IMG/VR virus record: IMGVR_UViG_3300019850_000087 | Location: 1 to 31,024 of that record | From: a virus | Length of the DNA: 31,024 nt | Reading direction: 5' to 3' (one strand) | Shown here: in pieces, positions 5,474 to 11,928 of the stretch | Numbering within the stretch: position 1 is the stretch's first letter | Layout: each line of letters begins with the position of its first letter | Program-made: the position numbers and the translations under genes | The notes under the pieces: model-generated | The model's input: only the letters and a program-made list of their open reading frames with translations | Databases searched by the model: none | What the model was told of the DNA's origin: nothing

Positions 5474-6463
5474 TCAGTTTCCAAATAAGCCGGCTTGTTT
5501 AATCCCTTTTTTAATCGCTTCAATAGTGTTAACATACTCTTGTTCAGTAACTTCATAAGGATTTTTCTTTTTTTGCGCAACTTTTTTCTTTTCGCTTCGT
5601 GAATTTACAAGTAATGTTTCAAATTTTTCTCTTAATTTGCTAGTACTTCTTATGTTTTTTTTCCAAAATTCATTTTCTGATAAATAAGCCCAGACTTCGC
5701 GCAAATTTTCAAATGTGAATTTATCTTTTTCGACTATTAATCTGATATGTTTAATGTTTTCGACTTTTGTTTTTTGGATTGAATTTGAATTTATATTTAG
5801 CTCCTGTAAATTTTTTTCAAAAAGCTTGTAAAAAGCTAAAGTAGTTTTGAAGTATTGTTTTTCAATTTCGGAATTAAAATCATTTTCGTTTAATAAAAAT
5901 AAAAAAACATCTTTCTTTTCTTTCTTATTCTTACTTATTATAGTTCTTTTACTTCTTATATTGTTGTCGTTTTGTGTGTCGTTTTGTGTGTCGTTTACTG
6001 TGTCGCTTTTTATTTTTGTCTCGTTATAATCGTTTGTATTGCTGTTTATTACATCATTTTTTACTGTGTCGTTTACTGTGTCGTTTACTGTGTCGTTTAC
6101 TGTGTCGCTTTTTTCTAATAAATTGTAAGTAGTTGTATTATTTGCGTTTATAGCATCGTAATCACAAATAGTAAATAGTGTAGCAGTACCAAGTATTTGA
6201 ACATCAATCATTTTATTTTTTATGCATTTATTCATAAATGTTCTAAATTTTCGCATTGTGCATTCGGGTAAAAGTTCTGCTAATTTACGATAAGAAGATA
6301 AAAATTGACCTCTTTTAATCAGTAATATTTTACCATTAAACATCATTTTATTATCCATAAAATTAGCCGATAAATACATATGTAAATACCATGTAAATTC
6401 AAGAGGTTTATTGAATAACCATGTGTTTGATATATTGTTATTCACTTTTATAAAACCATTCAT
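5474..6463 (-). CDS. Replisome organizer / replication initiation protein (lambda O-like layout)
   Basis: A 329-residue protein. The N-terminal 100 residues (NGFIKVNNNISNTWLFNKPL..., KRGQFLSSYRKLAELLPECT, then TMRKFRTFMNKCIKNKMIDV) have the form of the winged-helix domain of phage replication initiators. A hydrophilic linker contains two blocks of a four-residue repeat (DTVN / DTQN). The C-terminal part is helical (EVWAYLSENEFWKKNIRS) and resembles the helicase-recruiting half of such proteins. Initiators of this type bind the origin and bring in the loader and host DnaB. The 12-bp repeats that encode the linker lie inside the gene, as the iterons do in lambda O. Its start overlaps the preceding gene by 4 bases (ATGA). 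Confidence 0.7.
   Translation of the reverse strand: MNGFIKVNNNISNTWLFNKPLEFTWYLHMYLSANFMDNKMMFNGKILLIKRGQFLSSYRKLAELLPECTMRKFRTFMNKCIKNKMIDVQILGTATLFTICDYDAINANNTTTYNLLEKSDTVNDTVNDTVNDTVKNDVINSNTNDYNETKIKSDTVNDTQNDTQNDNNIRSKRTIISKNKKEKKDVFLFLLNENDFNSEIEKQYFKTTLAFYKLFEKNLQELNINSNSIQKTKVENIKHIRLIVEKDKFTFENLREVWAYLSENEFWKKNIRSTSKLREKFETLLVNSRSEKKKVAQKKKNPYEVTEQEYVNTIEAIKKGIKQAGLFGN
5966..6005 (-). repeat. 12-bp tandem repeats inside the replication initiator gene, block 1
   Basis: Three full 12-bp units (5966-5977, 5978-5989, 5990-6001; gtcgttttgtgt twice, then gtcgtttactgt) plus a partial unit. They encode the (N)DTQ/NDTV linker. With block 2 they are candidate initiator-binding iterons. Confidence 0.85.
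6056..6107 (-). repeat. 12-bp tandem repeats inside the replication initiator gene, block 2
   Basis: Three perfect units gtcgtttactgt at 6068-6079, 6080-6091 and 6092-6103, flanked by partial units on both sides. They encode repeated NDTV. About 50 bases of unrelated coding sequence separate this from block 1. An A/T-rich stretch follows at about 6108-6145. Confidence 0.88.
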
Positions 6464-6729
6464 GCTAATTCTATATTTAATGCATCAAAATTGTATTGAG
6501 CTGCGTTGTCGTCTGGGTATGCTTCTAAAGCCTTATTAACACGCTCCCTATAATGCCCATATAAAGTTGATTTATAAGCATTAACTATTTTTCTATACGA
6601 TACCTTTAAAAGCATCTCTACTAAGAAAATTTTAGGCAATTTGTTTAAATTCTTTGCGTCTAATTCTAAAATTTCGCAAATTGCTAACAATACTTTTTTG
6701 CTTTTCGAGTTCAAAAAATTCTCTTTCAT
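6460..6729 (-). CDS. Hypothetical helical protein, 89 residues
   Basis: Helical basic protein (MKENFLNSKSKKVLLAICEI start, then KIFLVEMLLKVSYRKIVNAY and YGHYRERVNKALEAYPDDNA). The ATG of the downstream replisome organizer overlaps its stop by 4 bases, so the two are translationally coupled. This suggests a role beside replication initiation, but no DNA-binding or enzymatic motif is recognised. Confidence 0.68.
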   Translation of the reverse strand: MKENFLNSKSKKVLLAICEILELDAKNLNKLPKIFLVEMLLKVSYRKIVNAYKSTLYGHYRERVNKALEAYPDDNAAQYNFDALNIELA

Positions 6730-6732
6730 AAT

Positions 6733-7022
6733 TTACTCTCTTATTAGTTCAAAAAATAATACTTCCCAAAAATCATCGGATTTTATAAACTCTTTTGTTT
6801 CAAGGTTATAATAGCCTAATTCTTTTATGTTATCGGAATTTGAATGTAATTTTAGTCTTACTTTGTTTTTTTGAATTTTACTTCAAGAAATAACAAAATC
6901 TTATTCTCAATTTCTAATGTAAAAGAATTATCTAGTAAATCGTAGATATGACAATTTATTGAATAATTGTCAAACATATTATTGACTATTTCAACTGCCA
7001 ATTCTATTGTTAATTTTTTCAT
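6733..7022 (-). pseudogene. Unknown small gene split by a -1 shift at an A7 tract
   Basis: From ATG 7022 (MKKLTIELAVEIVNNMFDNY) the frame gives 54 residues and stops at 6858, just after seven adenines (T7 at 6866-6872 on the plus strand). The -1 frame is open from there to TAA at 6733-6735, 3 bases before the next ATG at 6729, and has no start codon of its own. A -1 slip gives 96 residues with a convincing C-terminus, ELGYYNLETKEFIKSDDFWE. A longer reading from an ATG at 7058 is possible, but 7022 fits the operon spacing (5 bases after the upstream stop). Either a frame-shifted gene or slippage-dependent expression. The context AAAAAAACAAA is identical to that in the gene at 2014-2198. Confidence 0.5.
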
Positions 7023-7026
7023 AATC

Positions 7027-7233
7027 TTAAATTTTTGAATAAATTTGACTGAAAACATACAGAGGTTTAGCCCCTGTTTTTATGTTTGCTATTTTTTTAC
7101 CTTTTTCATCTTTCAAAATAAAAGGCTCTGATTTTTTATATTCAATAATAGTAATTTTTGTACTCATATCTATATTAGTTATTTTTACCTCTTCGCCTGT
7201 AATCCAGTTTTTAAATATTGCTCCTGTTTTCAT
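7027..7233 (-). CDS. Hypothetical protein, 68 residues
   Basis: Small beta-rich protein (MKTGAIFKNWITGEEVKITN start; KITIIEYKKSEPFILKDEKG later). The pattern of short strands with Gly turns suggests an SH3-like or OB-like barrel, with no decisive motif. It overlaps the stop of the 128-residue gene by 4 bases (ATGA), so it is translated by coupling. Function unknown. Confidence 0.65.
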   Translation of the reverse strand: MKTGAIFKNWITGEEVKITNIDMSTKITIIEYKKSEPFILKDEKGKKIANIKTGAKPLYVFSQIYSKI

Positions 7234-7616
7234 AATTTTTTAATTAAATCAATATAATCATCTAATTTAGAAGATTCCAATTTTAATGCTTCTAACATTA
7301 ATTTATTAATTTTTTTTACATCAGTTAAAGGATAGACAGCATATATTTTACTAAAATTTATACCCAACTGGAAAGGAGGGTAGTCATTATTAAGGAAAAT
7401 ATTATTATCAATATAGCAGTCGTTTAACGCCTCTACCTCTGATAATTTTATGTCATTTACTTTTATATTTCTTGCAATTTGGGGGGGGATTGCAAATAAA
7501 ATAATTTGGTCTTTCCCTATTTTTTCAGTGCCATTTTCTAGCCTGTATGTCTTTTTAGCGCCTATATAATACTCATCCTTTTTTGTTAATATTTCCTTAA
7601 TTATATCTAAGTCCAT
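7230..7616 (-). CDS. Hypothetical protein, 128 residues, with an internal C8 tract
   Basis: Soluble protein beginning MDLDIIKEILTKKDEYYIGA, with a middle segment ILFAIPPQIARNIKVNDIKL and a helical C-terminus (NKLMLEALKLESSKLDDYID). The IPPQ codons contain eight cytosines on the coding strand (G8 at 7491-7498 on the plus strand). This is unusual in so AT-rich a genome and is bracketed by the inverted pair TTGCAAT / ATTGCAA. A one-base change in this tract would switch the gene off. Family not recognised. Confidence 0.68.
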   Translation of the reverse strand: MDLDIIKEILTKKDEYYIGAKKTYRLENGTEKIGKDQIILFAIPPQIARNIKVNDIKLSEVEALNDCYIDNNIFLNNDYPPFQLGINFSKIYAVYPLTDVKKINKLMLEALKLESSKLDDYIDLIKKL

Positions 7617-7627
7617 AATTCTTTAAT

Positions 7628-7810
7628 TTATTTGTTAATAAATTCTTCTACTTTATCAAAGCCTTTTGCTTCTATTTGTGCCCTCATATCCCACGAAAGA
7701 CTATTGGATTCCTCACACTCTATAAATCTTATTAGAATAGAGAAAACAGTTTCAATTAATCTTTGTTTAAAATATTTCAGACTTCCAGTATTTTTACAAT
7801 ATGGTTACAT
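7628..7810 (-). pseudogene. Small gene with a stop at codon 2 (probable nonsense pseudogene)
   Basis: The ATG at 7810 is followed at once by TAA, then by 58 open codons ending at TAA 7628-7630, 11 bases before the next gene. The open part looks coding: YCKNTGSLKYFKQRLIETVF at the start and SLSWDMRAQIEAKGFDKVEE near the end. There is no other ATG, GTG or TTG in frame before the internal ATG in the WDM segment. An AAA to TAA change at codon 2 would explain it. Alternatives are initiation on a rare codon such as CTG or ATT, or chance. Confidence 0.45.
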
Positions 7811-7822
7811 GAATACTATATT

Positions 7823-7909
7823 TTAATTGGAAAACTCCTTTTTTTGATAATTTAACATAATCGAAACGTTTTTTAACGCTTCGACTATGTAGTTTTTTAG
7901 CCTTTTCAT
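7823..7909 (-). CDS. Small ORF coupled to recT, 28 residues
   Basis: Begins MKRLKNYIVEALKNVSIMLN; its ATG overlaps the recT stop as ATGA, the same coupling used by several real gene pairs in this operon. It is basic and helical. It contains an imperfect hairpin sequence (CGAAGCGTT ... AACGTTTCG, about 7861-7885). Too short to classify, and could be a chance ORF. Confidence 0.4.
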   Translation of the reverse strand: MKRLKNYIVEALKNVSIMLNYQKKEFSN

Positions 7910-8799
7910 TTCAATTTTTCTACTAATTCTGTTTGCTGTTCAATTGACATATCGTATTTATCTAACACCGTTTTAATCTGCTCTTTAGGTGCTATAAGTG
8001 TTTTATTAAATTGCGCATCAGTTAAAATCGGTTTTTGCGTTTCGGGGTCATATATCTGATTTTCAAAAGCTTCATCTACTTTTTCGGATACTGTTTGTAT
8101 TTCTATTTTTTCGCTTTCAACTTCGCTCTCTACTATTTCAAAATCTGTATTTTCAGTATTTCTAGATTGCTTGAAGTCGTAACTCTCATCATCTAACATA
8201 ATAGCCGAACTTGTATTTTTTGAGTTTAAAACACGCTTTAAAAGCCGTCTTAATGCAGCTTTTTTGTACATTTCATACTTGAAACCACCACCCCAAATAT
8301 TTTGAGTTTTTGCGACTGATTTAATCGCTTTTATATCATTCATATTCAAAAGCTCAAAGTCAATCGAGCCGTCAGCGTATTTGACAAAAGCATAAGAGCC
8401 GACAACTTCGCTTTCCGAAAATGGATTTATCGCATGTTGTAATTTTGTTTCGTTCCCTCTTTGTGCTGTGAAGTTGTCCTCTTTTCGCACAATATCGGAA
8501 TAGATTTGCGAAATATTAGCATTTTGAGAAGCTAAAAAAAGTAAACCTTGATACATTATTTCAGCTTTCACTTCGCCTTTGTAAGGTATTAGTACCAAGT
8601 GTTTTAGGCTCGGGTTGAAAGATAAGCCGCTCGCCCAAACTTCCAACGCCGATTTTAAAACAACTTCGGGAGAAGCTGTTAAATTTTTTGCAGCTGTTTT
8701 TAAAAATTCTACTTCTACGGCAAAATTTACACCGTATTTTTTTGTTTTTTTTGTTAGAGCAGCTTCGTATTGCTGCACAAATTTAGTGATGTTACTCAT
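7906..8799 (-). CDS. recT: RecT-family single-strand annealing protein
   Basis: The 297-residue protein is expected to bind single-stranded DNA and anneal complementary strands during phage recombination and replication. The RecT signature is clear: about residues 60-90 read NPSLKHLVLIPYKGEVKAEI followed by MYQGLLFLA, the conserved N-P-x-L-x-x-(Y/V)-x-I-P-Y region. Later GSYAFVKYADGSIDFE and the basic KYEMYKKAALRRLLKRVL complete the fold. The C-terminal 80 residues are acidic and variable, a usual host-SSB-contact region. It follows the RecE-like exonuclease gene by 29 bases, so together they form an exonuclease/annealase pair. Confidence 0.92.
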   Translation of the reverse strand: MSNITKFVQQYEAALTKKTKKYGVNFAVEVEFLKTAAKNLTASPEVVLKSALEVWASGLSFNPSLKHLVLIPYKGEVKAEIMYQGLLFLASQNANISQIYSDIVRKEDNFTAQRGNETKLQHAINPFSESEVVGSYAFVKYADGSIDFELLNMNDIKAIKSVAKTQNIWGGGFKYEMYKKAALRRLLKRVLNSKNTSSAIMLDDESYDFKQSRNTENTDFEIVESEVESEKIEIQTVSEKVDEAFENQIYDPETQKPILTDAQFNKTLIAPKEQIKTVLDKYDMSIEQQTELVEKLK

Positions 8800-8807
8800 A
8801 TCTATAA

Positions 8808-8846
8808 TTTTTAAATTAGATTTTTAAATTAGATTTCTAAATTAAT
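8808..8846. repeat. 13-bp tandem repeat between recE-like and recT
   Basis: Two perfect units TTTTTAAATTAGA (8808-8820 and 8821-8833) and a degenerate third (8834-8846). It spans the stop of the exonuclease gene and the recT leader. Probably slipped-strand duplication, though it also sets the A/T-rich leader of recT. Confidence 0.75.
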
Positions 8847-9644
8847 GTTTTGTATCGGATTATACGGCATTTCAAATAGATCTAACTCTTTTTTAACTTG
8901 TTTTGCTTTGCCGTTTTTTAGTAAAATTGCTCTATTAATTAACGGCTTAAGCATATGAAAATAATCACTTCCGGGGACTTCAATATAATTGAATTCGTAA
9001 GGATCTGTATTTTGAATAAACACGAAAATAAACCGGAAGTCTTTTTTTTCGGATAATTGTAGCAAATAGCTATAATAAGAAGCTTGTAACCAGTAACTGT
9101 AATTCATAATCACTTGTCGCATATTGTGCTGCGTAGGAATAACATTAGTGGTTTTCCAATCAATTAAGATGTTTTCATGTAAGTTAGTTACGTCTAATTT
9201 GCATTTTAATACTTCATTAATATTTTCTTTACTTCGCACGTTCAAAAAATATTCCTTTTCGGCTTCTGAATTTTTGCACCAATTTTTAATATTTTCATCT
9301 GATAAAATATCATTTACAAAATTTAAAGGGGTTACAATTTCACGGTTCTTAGATAACTCTTTTATTTTGTCTTTATAAACTTTTGTGTTTTTGAACCCTC
9401 TTTTTTGCAAATCGCTTTCATCAAAATAATCTAATTCATTAATTTCAATGTATTTTTTATCAAAATTATCTGTTTTGTTAATTGCATCTGATAATTTTTC
9501 ATGTACAGCCGACCCAAATATCATAGCCTTTGTGGGTGTGAATTTCGTTTCTAAAGCATGCAAATATTGGGCGTCGCTTTGTATTAAGTACTTTAATGTA
9601 CTATAATTAATTCCTTCTATTTCGTAATAATCTTTGTTTTTCAT
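8829..9644 (-). CDS. recE: RecE-like PD-(D/E)XK exonuclease
   Basis: A 271-residue nuclease, likely a 5'-3' double-strand exonuclease that makes the 3' tails used by RecT. Key residues are visible: GSAVHEKL with His48, the strand LKCKLDVTN with Asp151, then LIDWKTT with Asp162 and Lys164, and later LQASYYSYLLQ, the helix that follows the catalytic core in YqaJ/RecE-type nucleases. The acidic residue of the E-x-K position is Asp, as in several phage homologues. It is shorter than E. coli RecE because only the nuclease domain is present. Immediately upstream in the transcript lies a hairpin (9658-9692). Confidence 0.88.
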   Translation of the reverse strand: MKNKDYYEIEGINYSTLKYLIQSDAQYLHALETKFTPTKAMIFGSAVHEKLSDAINKTDNFDKKYIEINELDYFDESDLQKRGFKNTKVYKDKIKELSKNREIVTPLNFVNDILSDENIKNWCKNSEAEKEYFLNVRSKENINEVLKCKLDVTNLHENILIDWKTTNVIPTQHNMRQVIMNYSYWLQASYYSYLLQLSEKKDFRFIFVFIQNTDPYEFNYIEVPGSDYFHMLKPLINRAILLKNGKAKQVKKELDLFEMPYNPIQNINLEI

Positions 9645-9657
9645 ATCGTAATATTAT

Positions 9658-9692
9658 AAAAAAGCTAAATATCAAATGTTAATATTTAGCTT
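9658..9692 (-). terminator. Internal leftward terminator or attenuator ahead of the recombination genes
   Basis: An 11-bp perfect stem AAGCTAAATAT / ATATTTAGCTT (9662-9672 with 9682-9692), 9-nt loop, then six U on the minus strand. It falls between the 149-residue gene and the RecE-like gene, so read-through would set the level of recE/recT and everything downstream. Confidence 0.7.
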
Positions 9693-9711
9693 CTGATTAG
9701 TTAAAAATTAG

Positions 9712-10161
9712 TTAAATATCGTAGTCCGGTCGGCTCTGCTCAATCTCTTTTGCATCGTCAATAGATTGTATTCTTGCCTCTTCTACGTGCCGATTTAGCA
9801 CGTCAAATTCCTCAATCGGCACGTATGTGTCCAAATCACTTTGTTTTTCTGCTTTGTTTTTTATTTCTCTTATTGCAGCAAAATAATATTTATCAAAGAC
9901 TAAACTTTTGAATTCAATACTAATTTTCAAACTATCTGCAATATCTGAAAGCATTTTTTGAAAATTTGTGATGTTCTCAAAAATAAGATGCTCTGTTTGC
10001 AGTGCGAACAAAACATTAAACGTTTTTCTTGTAAGTTCTACAAATCTCTTTTTTGCTGTATACTTTGCCTCTTCTTTATTGATGCGCTCTGCAATTAGTT
10101 CAAGCTCTTCGTTTGAGAATAGCCCCGTTTTTGCAATTTCTAATTCTTTTCCTGTTTTCAT
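9712..10161 (-). CDS. Hypothetical helical protein, 149 residues, acidic C-terminus
   Basis: Helix-rich throughout (MKTGKELEIAKTGLFSNEEL; NKEEAKYTAKKRFVELTRKT; KMLSDIADSLKISIEFKSLV), ending with an acidic tail ARIQSIDDAKEIEQSRPDYD. It lies just upstream of the RecE-like/RecT pair and, in position, could be a partner of the recombination machinery. I see no catalytic motif and do not recognise the family. An acidic flexible C-terminus is reminiscent of single-strand-binding proteins, but an OB-fold is not evident. Confidence 0.7.
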   Translation of the reverse strand: MKTGKELEIAKTGLFSNEELELIAERINKEEAKYTAKKRFVELTRKTFNVLFALQTEHLIFENITNFQKMLSDIADSLKISIEFKSLVFDKYYFAAIREIKNKAEKQSDLDTYVPIEEFDVLNRHVEEARIQSIDDAKEIEQSRPDYDI

Positions 10162-10170
10162 GATATTTTT

Positions 10171-10695
10171 TTAAAATGGTTTAATAAAATTCACATCGTA
10201 CTTAAACAAGCTTGCAGGTCTTATTAAATCGTCTGTTTTTGTTCTAATCCACAGCCCTCCTTCAAGTTCTGTCTCAATAATCTCTATGTTAATTTCATCT
10301 GTTTTTGTGTAAATTAAAAATGATTGTGTGTAGTAATCTTTTGAAACATGGCTGACCTGTTCATGTATTCCTATAATTATAAAACGTTCATTTTCGGGAA
10401 GTTTTATTTCAAAAGCCTGTTCTTTAAAATTCACAACTACCTGATAAACATTATTTATAGCAATTTTGGGGATTTTAGTATAACTACGATTTTTTATATA
10501 TTTTACTTCAAACTTTTCTTTTTTTGTAGCAATGCGATGAAAACATGTCCCCCATACATCGCTTACGATGTAGTAACCGTTGCCGCTGTCGCTTTGCTTT
10601 TGCGGCAAATCGGTAAATTTTCTAACTAATACATGAAAATCTGATTTATTTTTTCTAAAACTTTCTTTGAACTCTTCTAAATTTGTGTAAATCAT
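10171..10695 (-). CDS. Hypothetical beta-rich protein, 174 residues
   Basis: Begins MIYTNLEEFKESFRKNKSDF and contains alternating strands (HVLVRKFTDLPQ, NVYQVVVNFKEQAFEIKLPE, RFIIIGIHEQVSHVSKDYYT). No transmembrane segment, no enzyme motif. Separated by 9 bases from the 149-residue gene downstream and 18 bases from the gene upstream, so co-transcribed in the early operon. The beta pattern suits a small binding protein. Function unknown. Confidence 0.7.
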   Translation of the reverse strand: MIYTNLEEFKESFRKNKSDFHVLVRKFTDLPQKQSDSGNGYYIVSDVWGTCFHRIATKKEKFEVKYIKNRSYTKIPKIAINNVYQVVVNFKEQAFEIKLPENERFIIIGIHEQVSHVSKDYYTQSFLIYTKTDEINIEIIETELEGGLWIRTKTDDLIRPASLFKYDVNFIKPF

Positions 10696-10713
10696 AATTT
10701 TGAATTTAAATTT

Positions 10714-11118
10714 TTATTGTTTTTTTAATCTATTTGATTTTAATTTTGGGAAACAAGATGCTAATATTTTTGCAGTCTTGTTATTATACTCAAACCCAAA
10801 ATTTGCTGCTGTTTCGCGTCCTGTATTATCTTCAATTTGGTAATATTCTTCTATTTCTGATAATAACTTTTGCTCATTTTCTGAAAATTCAGTTTGAGAG
10901 TAAAAAGGTTTAAAATTGTCTTTTCCTTTTTTGCGAGAAAATCCGTAATCGGTAGCAAGATTATAACAAAGTCTATTTGCTACACGATATATTTCTTCTT
11001 GCTTTGCTGTGATTATTGCAAATCTGATTTCTTGCAACATGTCCTCTTTTTCGATTAATTTAAACAAAGGATTAAATGTACATAAGTGATAGTATATAAT
11101 GTTTGTAAATTTTTCCAT
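10714..11118 (-). CDS. Small protein with a sigma-region-2-like outline, function uncertain
   Basis: The 134 residues begin MEKFTNIIYYHLCTFNPLFK and continue IEKEDMLQEIRFAIITAKQE and YRVANRLCYNLATDYGFSRK. The phrase EDMLQEIRFAI resembles the D-x-x-Q-E-(V/I) helix of sigma-70 region 2, and the C-terminal ETAANFGFEYNNKTAKILAS looks like a helix-turn-helix. If so it could steer transcription from early to late genes. The middle, however, is short and lacks the usual spacing between regions 2 and 4, so a general DNA-binding protein is as likely. Low confidence in function, good confidence that it is a gene. Confidence 0.6.
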   Translation of the reverse strand: MEKFTNIIYYHLCTFNPLFKLIEKEDMLQEIRFAIITAKQEEIYRVANRLCYNLATDYGFSRKKGKDNFKPFYSQTEFSENEQKLLSEIEEYYQIEDNTGRETAANFGFEYNNKTAKILASCFPKLKSNRLKKQ

Positions 11119-11122
11119 TTTT

Positions 11123-11368
11123 TTACTTTATAGCATCATAAACAGCATTTACAAAATCTTTTTTGTTTTTATCAGAATAGCAATATGTTGAAAATGATTT
11201 CCCTTCAAATATTATGTTTATTTTATTACTCATAGATCTCTTTATAGCAAATAAAATAATATTTTCTGAAGACTTCGCAGAATTTGAATCAATAGTGAAC
11301 TTTTTTCCGAATGCATTAATGCTTGTATATGTCATTCTGTTTAATTCTTTTTTTGTAATTTTCGGCAT
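11123..11368 (-). CDS. Hypothetical basic protein, 81 residues
   Basis: Basic small protein (MPKITKKELNRMTYTSINAF; NIILFAIKRSMSNKINIIFE; SDKNKKDFVNAVYDAIK at the end). Strand-strand-helix pattern. The ATG is 4 bases from the stop of the preceding gene region and its stop lies 4 bases before the sigma-like gene. Not recognised. Confidence 0.65.
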   Translation of the reverse strand: MPKITKKELNRMTYTSINAFGKKFTIDSNSAKSSENIILFAIKRSMSNKINIIFEGKSFSTYCYSDKNKKDFVNAVYDAIK

Positions 11369-11466
11369 TTTTTATGTTTTAAATTTTAGTTTTAAAAATG
11401 CGGATGCGCTCCGGCGGGCGGTTTATTTCAATTCTATTTTAAAATTGTGTTTTCTCCCTGATGTAA

Positions 11467-11928
11467 CTATTTTTTTGCCGTTTGGACATTGCCAAACTCC
11501 ATCTTTTTTTCAATATTTATAAGCTCAGGTTTTTTCATCTGCAATATCATTCTCCCATGTTTTGCGCTCCAACTACACGACTTAGCGTATTCAGATGTAT
11601 GATCTATTCTTAGAAATATATTTGATTTTAAAAATAAATATTTTGTTTCGCCCATAGAATACCCAGTTTCAAAATCAGCGAGAATGTCTTTAGCCTTTTC
11701 TCGAAGTGTTAAATATTTTCTATATGACATATTAAATGATTTTGATTTTCTTTTTTGGGAAGCAATTTTGTCTTTTCTTGCCTGCTCAGCTTCTAATTTT
11801 TCGAGCCAGCCGAGGATTTTTTGGAAATTCAAAGCTTTGTATGCTATCTTTTTACTTAGAAACGTTCTTAGATTTTTGCTTGTTACATTGTTTTCTTTTA
11901 ATAATTCTAAAATTTCTGCCTTTTTCAT
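11467..11928 (-). CDS. First gene of the leftward early block, basic helical protein of unknown function
   Basis: A 153-residue, Lys/Arg-rich protein. The N-terminus MKKAEILELLKENNVTSKNL has a compact helical look, followed by a charged coil (LEKLEAEQARKDKIASQKRK) and a segment KSFNMSYRKYLTLREKAKDI. Being the first gene after the divergent control region, it is probably the earliest expressed and could be a regulator or host-directed protein. It ends with TAG, rare here. A 98-base gap with a G+C-rich patch (11400-11422) separates it from the next gene. No family recognised. Confidence 0.65.
   Translation of the reverse strand: MKKAEILELLKENNVTSKNLRTFLSKKIAYKALNFQKILGWLEKLEAEQARKDKIASQKRKSKSFNMSYRKYLTLREKAKDILADFETGYSMGETKYLFLKSNIFLRIDHTSEYAKSCSWSAKHGRMILQMKKPELINIEKKMEFGNVQTAKK

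Noticed and set aside
5966-6107. CRISPR array
   Set aside because: The 12-bp units are contiguous, lie in frame in a coding sequence and have no spacers. They are a coding minisatellite and possible iterons.
7023-7058. Twelve extra N-terminal codons (MFSVKFIQKFKI) for the gene at 6733-7022
   Set aside because: They overlap the upstream gene's end. ATG 7022 gives the 5-base spacing common in this operon.
7628-7810. Reassigned TAA codon as an explanation of the ATG-TAA gene
   Set aside because: TAA is the normal stop of nearly every gene here, so a changed code is not tenable.
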